From Leptolyngbyaceae cyanobacterium M33_DOE_097 (GTDB taxonomy: Bacteria; Cyanobacteriota; Cyanobacteriia; Leptolyngbyales; Leptolyngbyaceae): a stretch of DNA of 54,123 nt. A program made the position numbers and the translations under genes. The stretch is from positions 1 to 54,123 of the forward strand of contig DVDV01000360.1 in assembly GCA_015296075.1 (NCBI GenBank), written 5' to 3'. The notes beneath the pieces are model-generated. The model had not been told where the DNA came from and did no database searches. It was given only the letters and a program-made list of their open reading frames with translations. Shown here piece by piece: positions 9,101-17,848 of this stretch. Numbering within the stretch: position 1 is the first letter of the stretch; each line of letters opens with the position of its first letter.

Positions 9101-12100
9101 GCACCGTTACATCGGTTGTGCCAAAGGCATTTGGTGCGGGGGTAAAGATGAGGTTGCCTGTGGCAGGGTCAATCCGGGGCCGTCCAGTGGCAGTGAAGAG
9201 CGAGGTATCCGTAGCCGTTACTTCAAAGGTGAGCGTTTGATTCGATTCATTCGCGGCACCACGTGAAATGCTGGTTGCCCAACCCGCAATCACCTGCTGC
9301 GCTGGCACTGGATCTTCATTGATCACTACATTAGTGCCAGTCGTAAAGGTCGGCGGATCGTTCACGGGGGTAACGGTAACGGCGATCGTCCCTTGCGCTG
9401 TGCCGGGAGTTGGGCCAGTTGCACCTTGATCATTGATGCTGACAAGAATCTGATCCGTACCAAAGAAATCAGGGTTGCCTTGATACCCCAAGTTGGTGAG
9501 AGCCGCTGCAATCTGGTCGATCGTGCCTTCAAACGTTACTGTATTTGACCCATTGGCTCCACCAGTGACGGAGACAACCGCACTTGGATTGATAGTCAGC
9601 GTGCCATTCGTCGCTTGCAACGTTGCGCTAACATTGCTGCCGCCAGCATCAATATCCGTTGTTTGAATGGTCAGGGTTAGTACTTCATCTTCTAAGACGG
9701 TCTGAGCCCCTGGCAGTGTTAGGGTTGGAGCGTCGTTGACAGGTTGTACCGTCAGCGAAATGGTCTGGGTTTGTGTCCCACCCTCACCATCATCAGCCGT
9801 AACCGTCAGTGTGTCAGGCCCAAAGTAATTGGGGTTGGGTCGGTAGACCAAGTTACCTAAGCGGGTAGTTAAATTTGTACCACTACCGCTAATTGTGACA
9901 CTGCTCCCTGTCGTAGCACCCGGAATAGTCAGAGTACCTGAGTTAACCGATAGATCGAGTTCGATTGGGTCACTATCGGGGTCGCTAATCGCGATCAGGC
10001 CATTACCAAACGGTAGGGTTCCATCCTCATTTAAGGTCTGCGGCCCCGGTATTGTAATCACGGGCGCATCATTCGCCTCGTTGATCGTGAGGGTCAAGCC
10101 CGTGACTGCTGAGGTTGCACCAGCGCCATCAGCCGCCCGGAAGGTAAAGCGATCGGTGCTTGTCGCCGCACCACCAGCCGGTTCAGCCCCATTGTGCACG
10201 TAAGTTAATGTTCCCGAATCAAGATCCGACTGAGTAAAGGTGCCACCTTCGGCGAGGGTCGTTGCACCCAAAATCAGTTGACCTGACGTGGGCAGATTGA
10301 CGAGCGTGTAAGTGATCGGCTCAGGTCCATCGGCATCGCTCGCTGAAATCAACGTGGCGTTAATTGGCAGCGAATCGCCTTCTGAGAAGTCGGTCGGTGC
10401 TGCACCCACTGTCACTACAGGCCCATCATTGACCTGTGTAATTGAGATGTTGAAGATCTGCTCAGTTGGGTTGTTTGGTAGACCATCGCTGTCAGACACA
10501 ATGAAGCCAAACGCATCTGAAACAGATTCAGAACCGTTATTGCGATAGCGAATGACATTTCCAGCGTTCAATTCTGCTTGGGTAAAGGTGTCACCGATAC
10601 CCAGTGTTGCTGTGCCACGAATTATGTCACCTGCGCTGGGGGTGCCAGTCAGAGTGTAAATGACGTTTCCAGGTAGGCTATCGACATCACTGGTTAGCAA
10701 CAGAGTTTGAGTCAAGAACGCTTGCTGTTGATTTTCGGTGACTGTGAGCCCCAAGTTGCTGACCAATACAGGCGCATCTGGGCGGTTAGCAACTGAGATC
10801 GATAAGACCTGCTCTTCCGTCGGACCTGCATTCAAAATATCCCGGATCGTAAAGCGGAAGGCATCAGTGGTGGGTGTTTCACTACCGTTGTGCCGGAAGG
10901 TAATGCGATTCGCGTTGACATCCGCTTGTGTGAAACTCTGTCCACCAGTGAGGGGGGTGCCGTCTCGCCGAATTGTGCCTGTTGTTGGCAGCGTTTGACT
11001 CACTGTATAGATAATTTGGGCCGCACCATTGTCGCGATCGCTCACACCTAACGTGGCTGAATCAATCGTCACAATGTCGTCTTCACTAACGGTGACACCT
11101 GCATTCAGAGTGAGGACTGGTACAAAGTTGCTGCTTAGAACAGCGATGTTAAATGTCAATGGATTAGCGGTTGCTGGTAGACCTTCGTTATCTGACACTG
11201 TAAAGGTGAAGCGATCGCTGTTACCTTCGGCAGTGTTGGTGTAGACCAGGCGATCGTTATCAATGTCAGCCTGAGTAAAGGTATCTCCATCATTGAGTGG
11301 CCCACCACCATCGCGCTCAAGAATACCGCGACTTGGCCCAGTCACAATCGTATAAACAATCTCATCAGAGCCACCTGGCAATGGTGTTGACTCTGCGTCA
11401 GAGGTAAAGAGAAGCGCCTCGGTAATGGAAGCCGATGCATCTTCACTAATCGTGAGACCCACATTAGTCAGCACTTGGGGCGCATCATTCACCGGAGTGA
11501 TAGTCAGCGTGAATGGGTTAGGAGCTGGTATCGCTGTGCCACCTGCGTTGTCAGTCAGAGTAAAGCTAAAGACATCTTGCAGGGTCTCGCTACCGTTATG
11601 ACGGTAAATCACCCGATTCGCATTGATATCTGCCTGGGTAAAGGTGCTACCTGCTGCCAATGCCTGGAAGTTAAGACTCAGCGAACCGTTAGTTGGTAAA
11701 TCGTTGATTGAGTAAATCAGCTGAGCAGGCGTTTGCTCAACATCTGAAGCTGATAAAACAGTATTTGAAAGGGTTAGAGCCGTGCCTTCACTCAGAGTGG
11801 CACCCGCAGTAGAATCGATTGTCGGTGGATCATTGACAGGCAGTACACCAATTGAGAAGGTTGTTGCTGCTACTTCTCCCTGGGGGCTGCCTGAATCACG
11901 TACTGTGAAAACGAATTGATCTAGGGCTGCCTCACCGCCATTGTGGCGATAGCTAATCCGGCCTGCATTAATATCTGCTTGGGTAAATATACTGCTTAGT
12001 AAAAGAACTTCTCCATTTGAAAGGAGGTCACCACTGTCAGGTAGATCAACAAAGCTATAGGTTAGCTGCGGTGGCAGGTCATTTGCATCTGAAACTAGGA

Positions 12101-13748
12101 GCAGTTGACTTGAGAGTGTGGCGGTTGTGCCTTCCGTTAAGAATAGTGGGCCTGCAGTCACAGCAACTGGAAAGTTGTTGACATTCAAGTTCAGTCGGTA
12201 GAGACTGTTTGCCCCAGCTTTAGGAAAGACTCGGATCAGGTACGTACCAGCAGCTAAGCTGAGCCCTGTAATGGCTTCGGGTGCGGAACCATCTGTTACG
12301 CTTTCAGCAATTGGAGTCGTGCCTCCTGAACCTGGCAGGATCTGGACATCGAGGTCACCACTTAAATCGCCACCCCCAATTCCTTGTAGAGAAAGATTGA
12401 GAACCGACAGGCTCCCCACTGAGAAGCGGTAGTAATCATCGCTATTAGCACTACCGAGAGTACCAACAAAACTGCCATTACCATTGAGAGAACCAAGGGA
12501 AAAGGCTGCGGCGGGTGTATTGCCAGCAATATCACCTAAGCCAACCTGTACCCGTCCTGCATAGGGGGCGACGGCTCGCCATTGTGTAGCAAGTGGATTT
12601 TGACCGATTTGTATAACTGATACGCGCTCTACGCCATTAAAAAGCCAAGTCTCATTAAAGCCAGTAACTTGATTACGGAAAAAGATATCCGTTTGACCAT
12701 CACTATTGAAATCTCCAGTTCCTTGAATCTCCCAATTGTTGTCAGGCGGGCCAACCAGTACTGCACGCGAGAGAATCTGATTGCCGCTTAAAAAATCAAC
12801 AAATACAGAGGGACCTGCGGCTGGGTTAAAGTTGCGGTAAAGCAGATCTGGGTTGCCGTCACCATTAAAATCACCAACACCGGAAAGTCGGGCACTTAGG
12901 TTAGTCTCTGCAGGTGGAACGAGTGAACCGAGAAATGGAAGCTGATCACCCGTAGTAGGGACTGCGCCAAGCAACCAAATCGCGTTAACTCCAAGTTGGT
13001 AGTTGCGCCAGATAATATCGATGTTGCCATCTGCGTTAAAATCGGCAGCTCCTCCAATTTGCCAGCTCTGATCAGCTAACGTCGGAAAACCGACAGAACG
13101 AGCAACACTGCTGCCATTCATGATCCAGACGACGTTGCCGCCCGTTACTCTGTTGCGCCAAACGATATCGCCTTGGCCATCGTTGTTGAAGTCTGCTGTT
13201 GCCTGGGCTTCCCATTCCAAAGGTGGAGTCAACTGTGGCAGCAATTGGCTGGATACCACTGTTGAATTATTAATCCTCCAAGCCACATTCGCGCCTGTAG
13301 AAAAATCTCGCAATAGGACATCCGATCGCTGCCCATTGTCCAGCGCGATCACTAAGTCATAGTTGGTTGAAGGCGTTGAGCCTGAAGCATCGTTTGGGTC
13401 AGCAGCAGGCCCTGGTAAAACCCGAATAAAGTATGTGCCAGCCTCTAGCTCAGCATTGATGGTTTCTGGCAGACTACCTGTATTTCGCGACACAGCCAGA
13501 ATCCCATTTGGGTCAGTATAAAGCTGTGGAGTTGTTAGCCCTGCACCTTGTCGGTAGAGTTCAATGTTCGCATCCGCATTAAGGCCAGACAGAACAATTC
13601 TTAGACTACTTCTACCAGTGGTGTTAACAGTGTTGAACGTATAAAAGTCTTCATCACCAAACTGAACCGAGTCACGGGGTAGCGTTGTTGGGGTACGACC
13701 AGGAAAAATACGCTGTGCAGTCTGAAAAGAGTTGCCCGGATCAGTCAT
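6123..13748 (-). CDS. Giant repeat surface protein: PPC, FG-GAP, cadherin/CSPG repeats
   Basis: A 2541-residue predicted extracellular protein, a likely adhesin or matrix protein. In order: a bacterial pre-peptidase C-terminal (PPC)-like domain (1-135); four FG-GAP/VCBS-type units with Ca-binding DxNxDGxxD loops such as DFNNDGQGD and DFNADGNID (about 140-400); a second PPC-like domain (400-525); six CSPG-type repeats, most with FTQADIN and RHNGSE (525-1224); seven cadherin-like repeats marked by NDAPT and NEDG (1225-2082); and four more CSPG-type repeats to the C-terminus. No signal peptide, LPXTG or RTX nonapeptides are seen. One lysine (residue 510) and no cysteine are visible. The type I secretion ABC gene 226 bases upstream on the same strand suggests leaderless export. 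The binding partner is unknown. Confidence 0.88.
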   Translation of the reverse strand: MTDPGNSFQTAQRIFPGRTPTTLPRDSVQFGDEDFYTFNTVNTTGRSSLRIVLSGLNADANIELYRQGAGLTTPQLYTDPNGILAVSRNTGSLPETINAELEAGTYFIRVLPGPAADPNDASGSTPSTNYDLVIALDNGQRSDVLLRDFSTGANVAWRINNSTVVSSQLLPQLTPPLEWEAQATADFNNDGQGDIVWRNRVTGGNVVWIMNGSSVARSVGFPTLADQSWQIGGAADFNADGNIDIIWRNYQLGVNAIWLLGAVPTTGDQLPFLGSLVPPAETNLSARLSGVGDFNGDGNPDLLYRNFNPAAGPSVFVDFLSGNQILSRAVLVGPPDNNWEIQGTGDFNSDGQTDIFFRNQVTGFNETWLFNGVERVSVIQIGQNPLATQWRAVAPYAGRVQVGLGDIAGNTPAAAFSLGSLNGNGSFVGTLGSANSDDYYRFSVGSLSVLNLSLQGIGGGDLSGDLDVQILPGSGGTTPIAESVTDGSAPEAITGLSLAAGTYLIRVFPKAGANSLYRLNLNVNNFPVAVTAGPLFLTEGTTATLSSQLLLVSDANDLPPQLTYSFVDLPDSGDLLSNGEVLLLSSIFTQADINAGRISYRHNGGEAALDQFVFTVRDSGSPQGEVAATTFSIGVLPVNDPPTIDSTAGATLSEGTALTLSNTVLSASDVEQTPAQLIYSINDLPTNGSLSLNFQALAAGSTFTQADINANRVIYRHNGSETLQDVFSFTLTDNAGGTAIPAPNPFTLTITPVNDAPQVLTNVGLTISEDASASITEALLFTSDAESTPLPGGSDEIVYTIVTGPSRGILERDGGGPLNDGDTFTQADIDNDRLVYTNTAEGNSDRFTFTVSDNEGLPATANPLTFNIAVLSSNFVPVLTLNAGVTVSEDDIVTIDSATLGVSDRDNGAAQIIYTVSQTLPTTGTIRRDGTPLTGGQSFTQADVNANRITFRHNGSETPTTDAFRFTIRDILNAGPTEEQVLSISVANRPDAPVLVSNLGLTVTENQQQAFLTQTLLLTSDVDSLPGNVIYTLTGTPSAGDIIRGTATLGIGDTFTQAELNAGNVIRYRNNGSESVSDAFGFIVSDSDGLPNNPTEQIFNISITQVNDGPVVTVGAAPTDFSEGDSLPINATLISASDADGPEPITYTLVNLPTSGQLILGATTLAEGGTFTQSDLDSGTLTYVHNGAEPAGGAATSTDRFTFRAADGAGATSAVTGLTLTINEANDAPVITIPGPQTLNEDGTLPFGNGLIAISDPDSDPIELDLSVNSGTLTIPGATTGSSVTISGSGTNLTTRLGNLVYRPNPNYFGPDTLTVTADDGEGGTQTQTISLTVQPVNDAPTLTLPGAQTVLEDEVLTLTIQTTDIDAGGSNVSATLQATNGTLTINPSAVVSVTGGANGSNTVTFEGTIDQIAAALTNLGYQGNPDFFGTDQILVSINDQGATGPTPGTAQGTIAVTVTPVNDPPTFTTGTNVVINEDPVPAQQVIAGWATSISRGAANESNQTLTFEVTATDTSLFTATGRPRIDPATGNLIFTPAPNAFGTTDVTVRLRDSGSNTAPNDNVSEDFTFQITINPVNDAPTFNLSSTNITVAEDTPYSAVIASAIRPGPNATAPFDEADQNVTFVIDSNSNPDLFSVAPTLGTDGTLSFTPAQDASGQAILTVRLQDDGGVENNGVDSSILRTLTINVRAVNDAPVISLPVTSLTIDEDQQLNISGISISDVDAGTGTIEVTLTALGPGNSTNAGTLNVNGTTGSTVRLTGTLEEINSSLSNFTYLNRLNVNGEERISITVSDRGNTGGPALSDTEILTINIQPVNDAPTLTISNVVRSPLEDTPFTLSGITVSDVDAANGNIQITFNTQQPGGRIFFGNTTGLTEVNGVDLSTGASQIVVQGTLAAFRTTGLPSLRYQAAENYFGTDEVSITVSDLGSVGAGGAQTASGIVSLNVQAVNDPPILDLPDGPLSIGEDTQLAFTGANAIDLTDVDSGDSPVRITLNVTNGRLTLDQAALNLISGENNSAGAVYEGAIADIINALSTLVYQPNLNFFGSDTLSITVNDQGATGGAAGSGVDVTDSVEINVTEVNDPPTLLRNNRLFVNEGTEDEPILNGLLDATDVDGPTPQFVLVSAPTNGSLEVGGSALAANGTFTRDDIIGGQLQYTHNGSETTTDSFRFRLVGNPANTTFTFNITVNDVNDVPLVTLNNSLTVNENNSGTVIGNLRNLLSVSDPDSSASQVRYVIEAVPTSGTLNRLGNLTVGSTFTQADINSGAVTYRHNGSEGTNDSFVFRVEDQAGNSTDSIAFNIEITPVNDAPITVSSGPITLAEGSALSIGSNRLLTTDPENQTPITYRLLSRPLSGNLILNNTTTLGIGDTFTQANINSGNLAYRHNGSETTSDVFTYEVSDTPLPTGAPLTQTGRFDIVITPVNDRPVLSTTSPRLIIAGGQPSESQIDGTLLLVTDVDNTPDQIRYTLSTAPTVGQLRLNGTALTANGQFTQTDILNGNLTYFYSGAGTPGSDFFRFNVSDGTNTLATTNFNISFTYAT

Positions 13749-13974
13749 CGTCTCAAACCTTATTAGAGCTATGATATTTTGCCCCAGGGATTCAGTGACG
13801 CTGACAAACTTTGCACAACTTTACAAACTTACGGTAAAAGTCTCCGGAAATTACTGAGGCGCTTACGGCAAGCGCGATCGCACGACTCAGTTTCCTGCCA
13901 ATTTTGGGGGTAATTAGCAGGAAATGGTGCGTTTTATGCGGTGTTTTATGAACTATTCGCGAGTTTCTACTGTT
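13749..13974 (-). promoter_or_regulatory. Spacer with decamer repeats before the giant gene
   Basis: No gene. Three near-repeats of 10 bases lie at 13801-13830: CTGACAAACT, TTGCACAACT, TTACAAACTT. Part of it (TTTGCACA, two bases, TTTACAAA) fits the HLR1/RpaB direct repeat at 14 of 16 positions. An inverted repeat TTTCCTGC/GCAGGAAA (13891-13898 and 13917-13924) lies closer to the ABC gene. The spacing suggests that the giant protein can be transcribed separately from the transporter. Confidence 0.3.
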
Positions 13975-16557
13975 TTATACGGATGCCTGTTGCCTTTGAT
14001 ACAGAGACCAGTACAATCCTTTGCTTCGGAGTAACTCAGCGTGAGTTCCTTTCTCGACCAGGACGCCTTTTTCTAAGACAAGAATCAAATCAGCGTTCTT
14101 CAACGGCGCAAAGCGGTGCGCAATCATAAAAATCGTGCGCCCACCGGAAACGTTTTGCAGGTTTTGCAGCACTTGTTGCTCGGTTTCCGCATCAAGGGCG
14201 CTTGTTGCTTCGTCAAGGACAAGCATCGGTGCATCTGAGAGGAACAAGCGTGCTAATGCGAGCCGTTGCCGCTGTCCGCCTGAGAGGGCTGTACCCCGCT
14301 CACCCACCGGGGTTTCATAGCCGTGGGCTAACTCACTAATGAAGTCGTGGGCGGCAGCATTGCGAGCAGCTTCGACAACTTCCTCGGCACCAATATCGGG
14401 ATGGCCCAATGTAATGTTGTCAATCACGGAGCCGTTGAAGATGTAATCTTCTTGCAGCACCACGGCGATCTGCTGTCGCAGAGAGGCTAAATCGGCGCTT
14501 TTGACATCAAACCCATCGATTAAGATTCGCCCTGACTCAACGTTATAAAGCCGTTGAATCAGTTTGGATAGCGTACTCTTGCCAGAGCCACTGCGCCCGA
14601 CAATCCCGACAAACATGCCCGGTTCCGCCTTAAAGGAGATGCCGCGCAAGACGGGTTCTTGGTCAACGTTGTAACGGAAGAAGACCTCTTCGAAGCTGAC
14701 CTGGCCAGTCAGGCGTGGTAGTACCAGACCTGTTCCAGCTTCGGCTTCAGGTGTGGTGTTGAGGATGTCACCAATGCGATCAACCGAGAGCAGCACTTGC
14801 TGGAGGGTTTGCCAGAGTTGCACCAAACGCAACAGTGGCCCAGTCATACGGCCCGACAACATCTGGAAGGCGACTAACTGACCAACCGTGAGCTTTTGCT
14901 CAATCACCAGCTTGGCCCCAAACCAGAGGATAAGGAGGTAAGACAGGTTTGTTAGAAAATCACCGATGTGGCTGCTGATGTTAGACGTGGTCGAGGCTTT
15001 AAAGCCAGTGCGAACGAAGCGGGCAAACAAACCTTCCCAGCGATCGCGCGAAACTTTCTCTGCCGTATGCGCTTTAACAGCGTGGATCCCGGTGACTGTC
15101 TCAACCAGAAAGGATTGACTATCCGCACTGCGGTTAAATGTCTCGTTCAGCCAGTTCCGCAAAATCGGTGTGGAAACAATCGTGAGAATCGCAAATAGGG
15201 GAATCACCGACAGCGACACAAACGTCAGGGTCGGGCTGTAGTAGAACATGATGACCAGATAGACCACCGCAAAGATGGCATCCAGCACCACGGTCAGAGC
15301 CGTCCCCGTAAGAAACTGACGAATGTTCTCTAGCTCTTGCACCCGTGCAACTGTGTCACCCACACGACGGGCTTCAAAGTAGGCCAACGGCAACCGCATT
15401 AAATGGCGGAATAACTGCGCTGACAGACTCAAATCGAGACGACGAGCAGTATGCGTGAAGATGAAAAGTCGCAGAATTCCCAAAAAGGCCTCGAAGAAGG
15501 CAACGCTCAACAGCGCGATCGCCATCACATCCAGGGTGGGAATGCTACCCTGCACCATCACCTTATCAATCACCACCTGGGTAATCACAGGCGTGGCAAG
15601 ACCCAAAACTTGAATCGTGAGGGAAGCGACCAGAACTTCGATCAACAGCCCCCGGTATTTCATCACCGCAGGCAAAAACCAGGCCAGACTAAACCGCTCT
15701 TGTTTTTGGATCAGGTCAACCTGCCAGAGATAACCATTCCAAACCGACTCAATGGTTTGTCGCGGCACACTTTCGCACGTCTGGCTGGGGTTGAGTGGGT
15801 CTGCCACAATCAGGCGATCGCCCCGGACTGCATACACCAACACCCAATGAAAAGGAGCTGCCTCACTGGTCTGCCCATTCCTATTGCCATTACCGTTGCT
15901 GGCTGCTGCGTCGCTCCACTGCATTAAAGCTGGCATCCCAAGCTGCCGCAGACCTTGCCAGTCTGTTTCCACCTTCCGGAGTTGTAAGCCCAGTTTTTCA
16001 CCAGCACCCACAATCTCAGGGGGGCTTTGGCTGCGCAATTGCCGCTGCACCCACTCCAGTTGCACAGAGTTTTGCAAATGGTTGGCGGCCATCGTTAAAC
16101 AGGCGGCACCCGTGTTGACCCCCGGCACAAAGGGGAAGCCATACACCATGCGCGGAGTCGATTCAGTTTCGGGTTGGTAGCGACGCTGTTGCACCACCCA
16201 AAACCGCTCCATGTCACTAGAGCTTAACCCTAGCCACAGGTCTAAACGCCACCGCACCACTACGACTTCTTTATCGGCAGCACGTGCCTTCCAAAAGCCG
16301 GGCAGGTGCAGCAAATCTCCTAACCAGTCACCGGGTCTAAGTACGATTGACTTACCTTCTTCGGGCACCAGACGCACTTTGCCTGAAATCACAAGCAACT
16401 GGGCACCTGACATTTCTTCGGAAGACCACAGCATCTCGCCGATGTTAAAGCGTAGAACCTGTGCTTCGCGCTTAAACTGCACCTGCTGTTCGGGATTCAA
16501 AAAGCTCAGCGGTGGTGCATCCCAAGGGAGGTCAATGGTGAGGTCGTTGGCAATCAT
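13975..16557 (-). CDS. Type I secretion ABC transporter with cNMP-like and inactive C39-like domains
   Basis: An 860-residue inner-membrane exporter combining four modules. Residues 1-125 form a cyclic-nucleotide-binding-like beta barrel (QLLVISGKVRLV, LRPGDWLGDLL). Residues 140-275 are C39 peptidase-like: His237 (FHWVL) and Asp253 (ADPLNP) are kept, but the catalytic DCG is NTG (148-150), with Thr in place of Cys. Membrane segments follow (about 300-580). The ATPase has Walker A GRSGSGKST (about 653), signature LSGGQRQRLALARL, Walker B LVLDEATSALD and H-loop IAHR. A degenerate C39-like domain is the HlyB-type state that binds substrates without cleaving them. The gene overlaps the upstream foldase by ATGA and precedes the giant protein, its likely cargo. 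No HlyD-type adaptor is in the window. HetC-like paralogues share the layout. Confidence 0.92.
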   Translation of the reverse strand: MIANDLTIDLPWDAPPLSFLNPEQQVQFKREAQVLRFNIGEMLWSSEEMSGAQLLVISGKVRLVPEEGKSIVLRPGDWLGDLLHLPGFWKARAADKEVVVVRWRLDLWLGLSSSDMERFWVVQQRRYQPETESTPRMVYGFPFVPGVNTGAACLTMAANHLQNSVQLEWVQRQLRSQSPPEIVGAGEKLGLQLRKVETDWQGLRQLGMPALMQWSDAAASNGNGNRNGQTSEAAPFHWVLVYAVRGDRLIVADPLNPSQTCESVPRQTIESVWNGYLWQVDLIQKQERFSLAWFLPAVMKYRGLLIEVLVASLTIQVLGLATPVITQVVIDKVMVQGSIPTLDVMAIALLSVAFFEAFLGILRLFIFTHTARRLDLSLSAQLFRHLMRLPLAYFEARRVGDTVARVQELENIRQFLTGTALTVVLDAIFAVVYLVIMFYYSPTLTFVSLSVIPLFAILTIVSTPILRNWLNETFNRSADSQSFLVETVTGIHAVKAHTAEKVSRDRWEGLFARFVRTGFKASTTSNISSHIGDFLTNLSYLLILWFGAKLVIEQKLTVGQLVAFQMLSGRMTGPLLRLVQLWQTLQQVLLSVDRIGDILNTTPEAEAGTGLVLPRLTGQVSFEEVFFRYNVDQEPVLRGISFKAEPGMFVGIVGRSGSGKSTLSKLIQRLYNVESGRILIDGFDVKSADLASLRQQIAVVLQEDYIFNGSVIDNITLGHPDIGAEEVVEAARNAAAHDFISELAHGYETPVGERGTALSGGQRQRLALARLFLSDAPMLVLDEATSALDAETEQQVLQNLQNVSGGRTIFMIAHRFAPLKNADLILVLEKGVLVEKGTHAELLRSKGLYWSLYQRQQASV

Positions 16558-17327
16558 TCATTCACCTGAAGCTTTACATTCATGTTTTGCATCTTCTCGG
16601 CGAGCCATCGCTCAAATAGCTCGTTCTGCATCGCCTGACGTAACTGGGTGTCTTCTAGTGTGGCAGGTAAAACTTGTTCAACTCTAAAAATTGCCCAATA
16701 GTTTTCGATTTCAAACGGGCCTACAATTCCCCCAGGTTCAACCGAGTCAATCTTGGCTCGTAGGGCATCTGGCATGGTGCCACGGCTGACCGGACCCATC
16801 ATGCCGTTGGCAACGCGCTCGTTCCCCTTAGAGTATTCTCTAGCAAGGTGCTCAAAGCTGGCTCCTTCTTCGGTGAGCTGACTATATAACTCTTCGGCGA
16901 GTTCTTTGCTCTCGACCACAATGCGCGATAAAACAACGCGATCGAAGAAGAGTTTGCGCTCAATGAAATGCTCTTGTAGCCGAGGTTCAGTCACAACAGT
17001 TTTGAGTTTTTCTAACTTAAAGCTATTGCTGATCTGATTATGAAACAACTCGTAGGTAATGCCATTGCGATTGAGCCAGTTTTGAAAAGCTTGCTGGTCG
17101 GTTAACTGCTGCTGTAAGCGAAAATCGACCACTGCTTGCTCAATCATTGCTGGGCTAACATCGACATCCTCGCGCGTATTGATTTCTTGCTCCAAGACGT
17201 ATTGCCGCAAAATATCACCGATAAAGGCTTGCAGCTTACCAGACGCTTGCAGATACCGGAGGCACTGCCGCAAAGTGAGCGGTTGTTCATTAATAATAAG
17301 CAGTGCTTTTGAGTCTTTAGATTCCAT
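16554..17327 (-). CDS. PpiC/SurA-type peptidylprolyl isomerase
   Basis: A 257-residue protein with an N-terminal helical SurA-like part and a C-terminal parvulin rotamase domain: LSRIVVESKELAEELYSQL, FEHLAREYSKGNERVANGG-like text (actual MMGPVSRGTMP) and GIVGPFEIENYWAIFRVEQV. It may act on secreted clients. No signal peptide is seen, so it would work in the cytoplasm before export. This is common for PpiC proteins encoded beside cyanobacterial type I transporters. ATG 17327 (MESKDSKALL) is preferred; the frame stays open upstream to 17393. The stop overlaps the ABC start (16554-16557, ATGA), so the two are translationally coupled. A role as a chaperone for the long repeat protein is inferred from context only. 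Confidence 0.85.
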   Translation of the reverse strand: MESKDSKALLIINEQPLTLRQCLRYLQASGKLQAFIGDILRQYVLEQEINTREDVDVSPAMIEQAVVDFRLQQQLTDQQAFQNWLNRNGITYELFHNQISNSFKLEKLKTVVTEPRLQEHFIERKLFFDRVVLSRIVVESKELAEELYSQLTEEGASFEHLAREYSKGNERVANGMMGPVSRGTMPDALRAKIDSVEPGGIVGPFEIENYWAIFRVEQVLPATLEDTQLRQAMQNELFERWLAEKMQNMNVKLQVNE

Positions 17328-17848
17328 GCAGTAACCAGTTCTTAGAGATTTTGTCTTTAGCCGTTTCAATCTTGCCAAGTTTAACTTAGCCACGCACGTA
17401 TTTTAATGCTGTGGCATCAGCCAAAAGGTAGATACTTGAGGAAACACAGAAGTCGCAATCACCCCGCTACCATTTAGTTTTTACAACTATTAAGCGTAAA
17501 GCCGATCAATTCGATCGCGATTTAGGTTAATTTTTTAAGGGATTAAGAATCCTTAAAAAAATTAGATATATGTGAGCGTCACTTCAGTATTAACATGCAA
17601 GCTACGCTTGGGTTCTATCGTAACGCTCTTTACCTGGGTTCTTTTTGCTTCAGCGACACTCTTCGATTAGATGGGGCAATCATCCGGCGGAATTTGAACC
17701 TTTCTATTGACGCTTGCCAAGATTAACAATTGGACACGAAAGACAACGAATCGTTAAATGTTCTAAACTCCGACCGGGAAACCGGGATTTGTGGCAATAT
17801 AAGGAGTTGTTTGGAATTAAACGCACACAACTCACAGGAAATTTTGCT
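17328..17848. other. Divergent promoter region, foldase/1-Cys Prx
   Basis: No gene is supported, although two frames stay open into the neighbouring genes. The region separates two divergent genes and so must hold both promoters. It is AT-rich around 17520-17570. I see no clear operator or structured RNA. AGGAA at 17836-17840 is the ribosome binding site of the peroxiredoxin gene. Confidence 0.3.

Noticed and set aside
6123-13748. Giant protein as an RTX toxin or cellulosomal protein
   Set aside because: No GGxGxDxUx nonapeptides, no dockerin and no catalytic domain are seen; repeats are cadherin/CSPG type.
15451-16687. Several long plus-strand ORFs opposite the ABC transporter and foldase genes
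   Set aside because: They mirror clearly coding minus-strand genes and have low-complexity, His/Gln-rich text typical of antisense frames.
17672-17705. tRNA-like TpsiC arm (GGTTCAAATTCC on the minus strand)
   Set aside because: The stem does not close around a 7-base loop, and no acceptor, D or anticodon arm can be drawn beside it.
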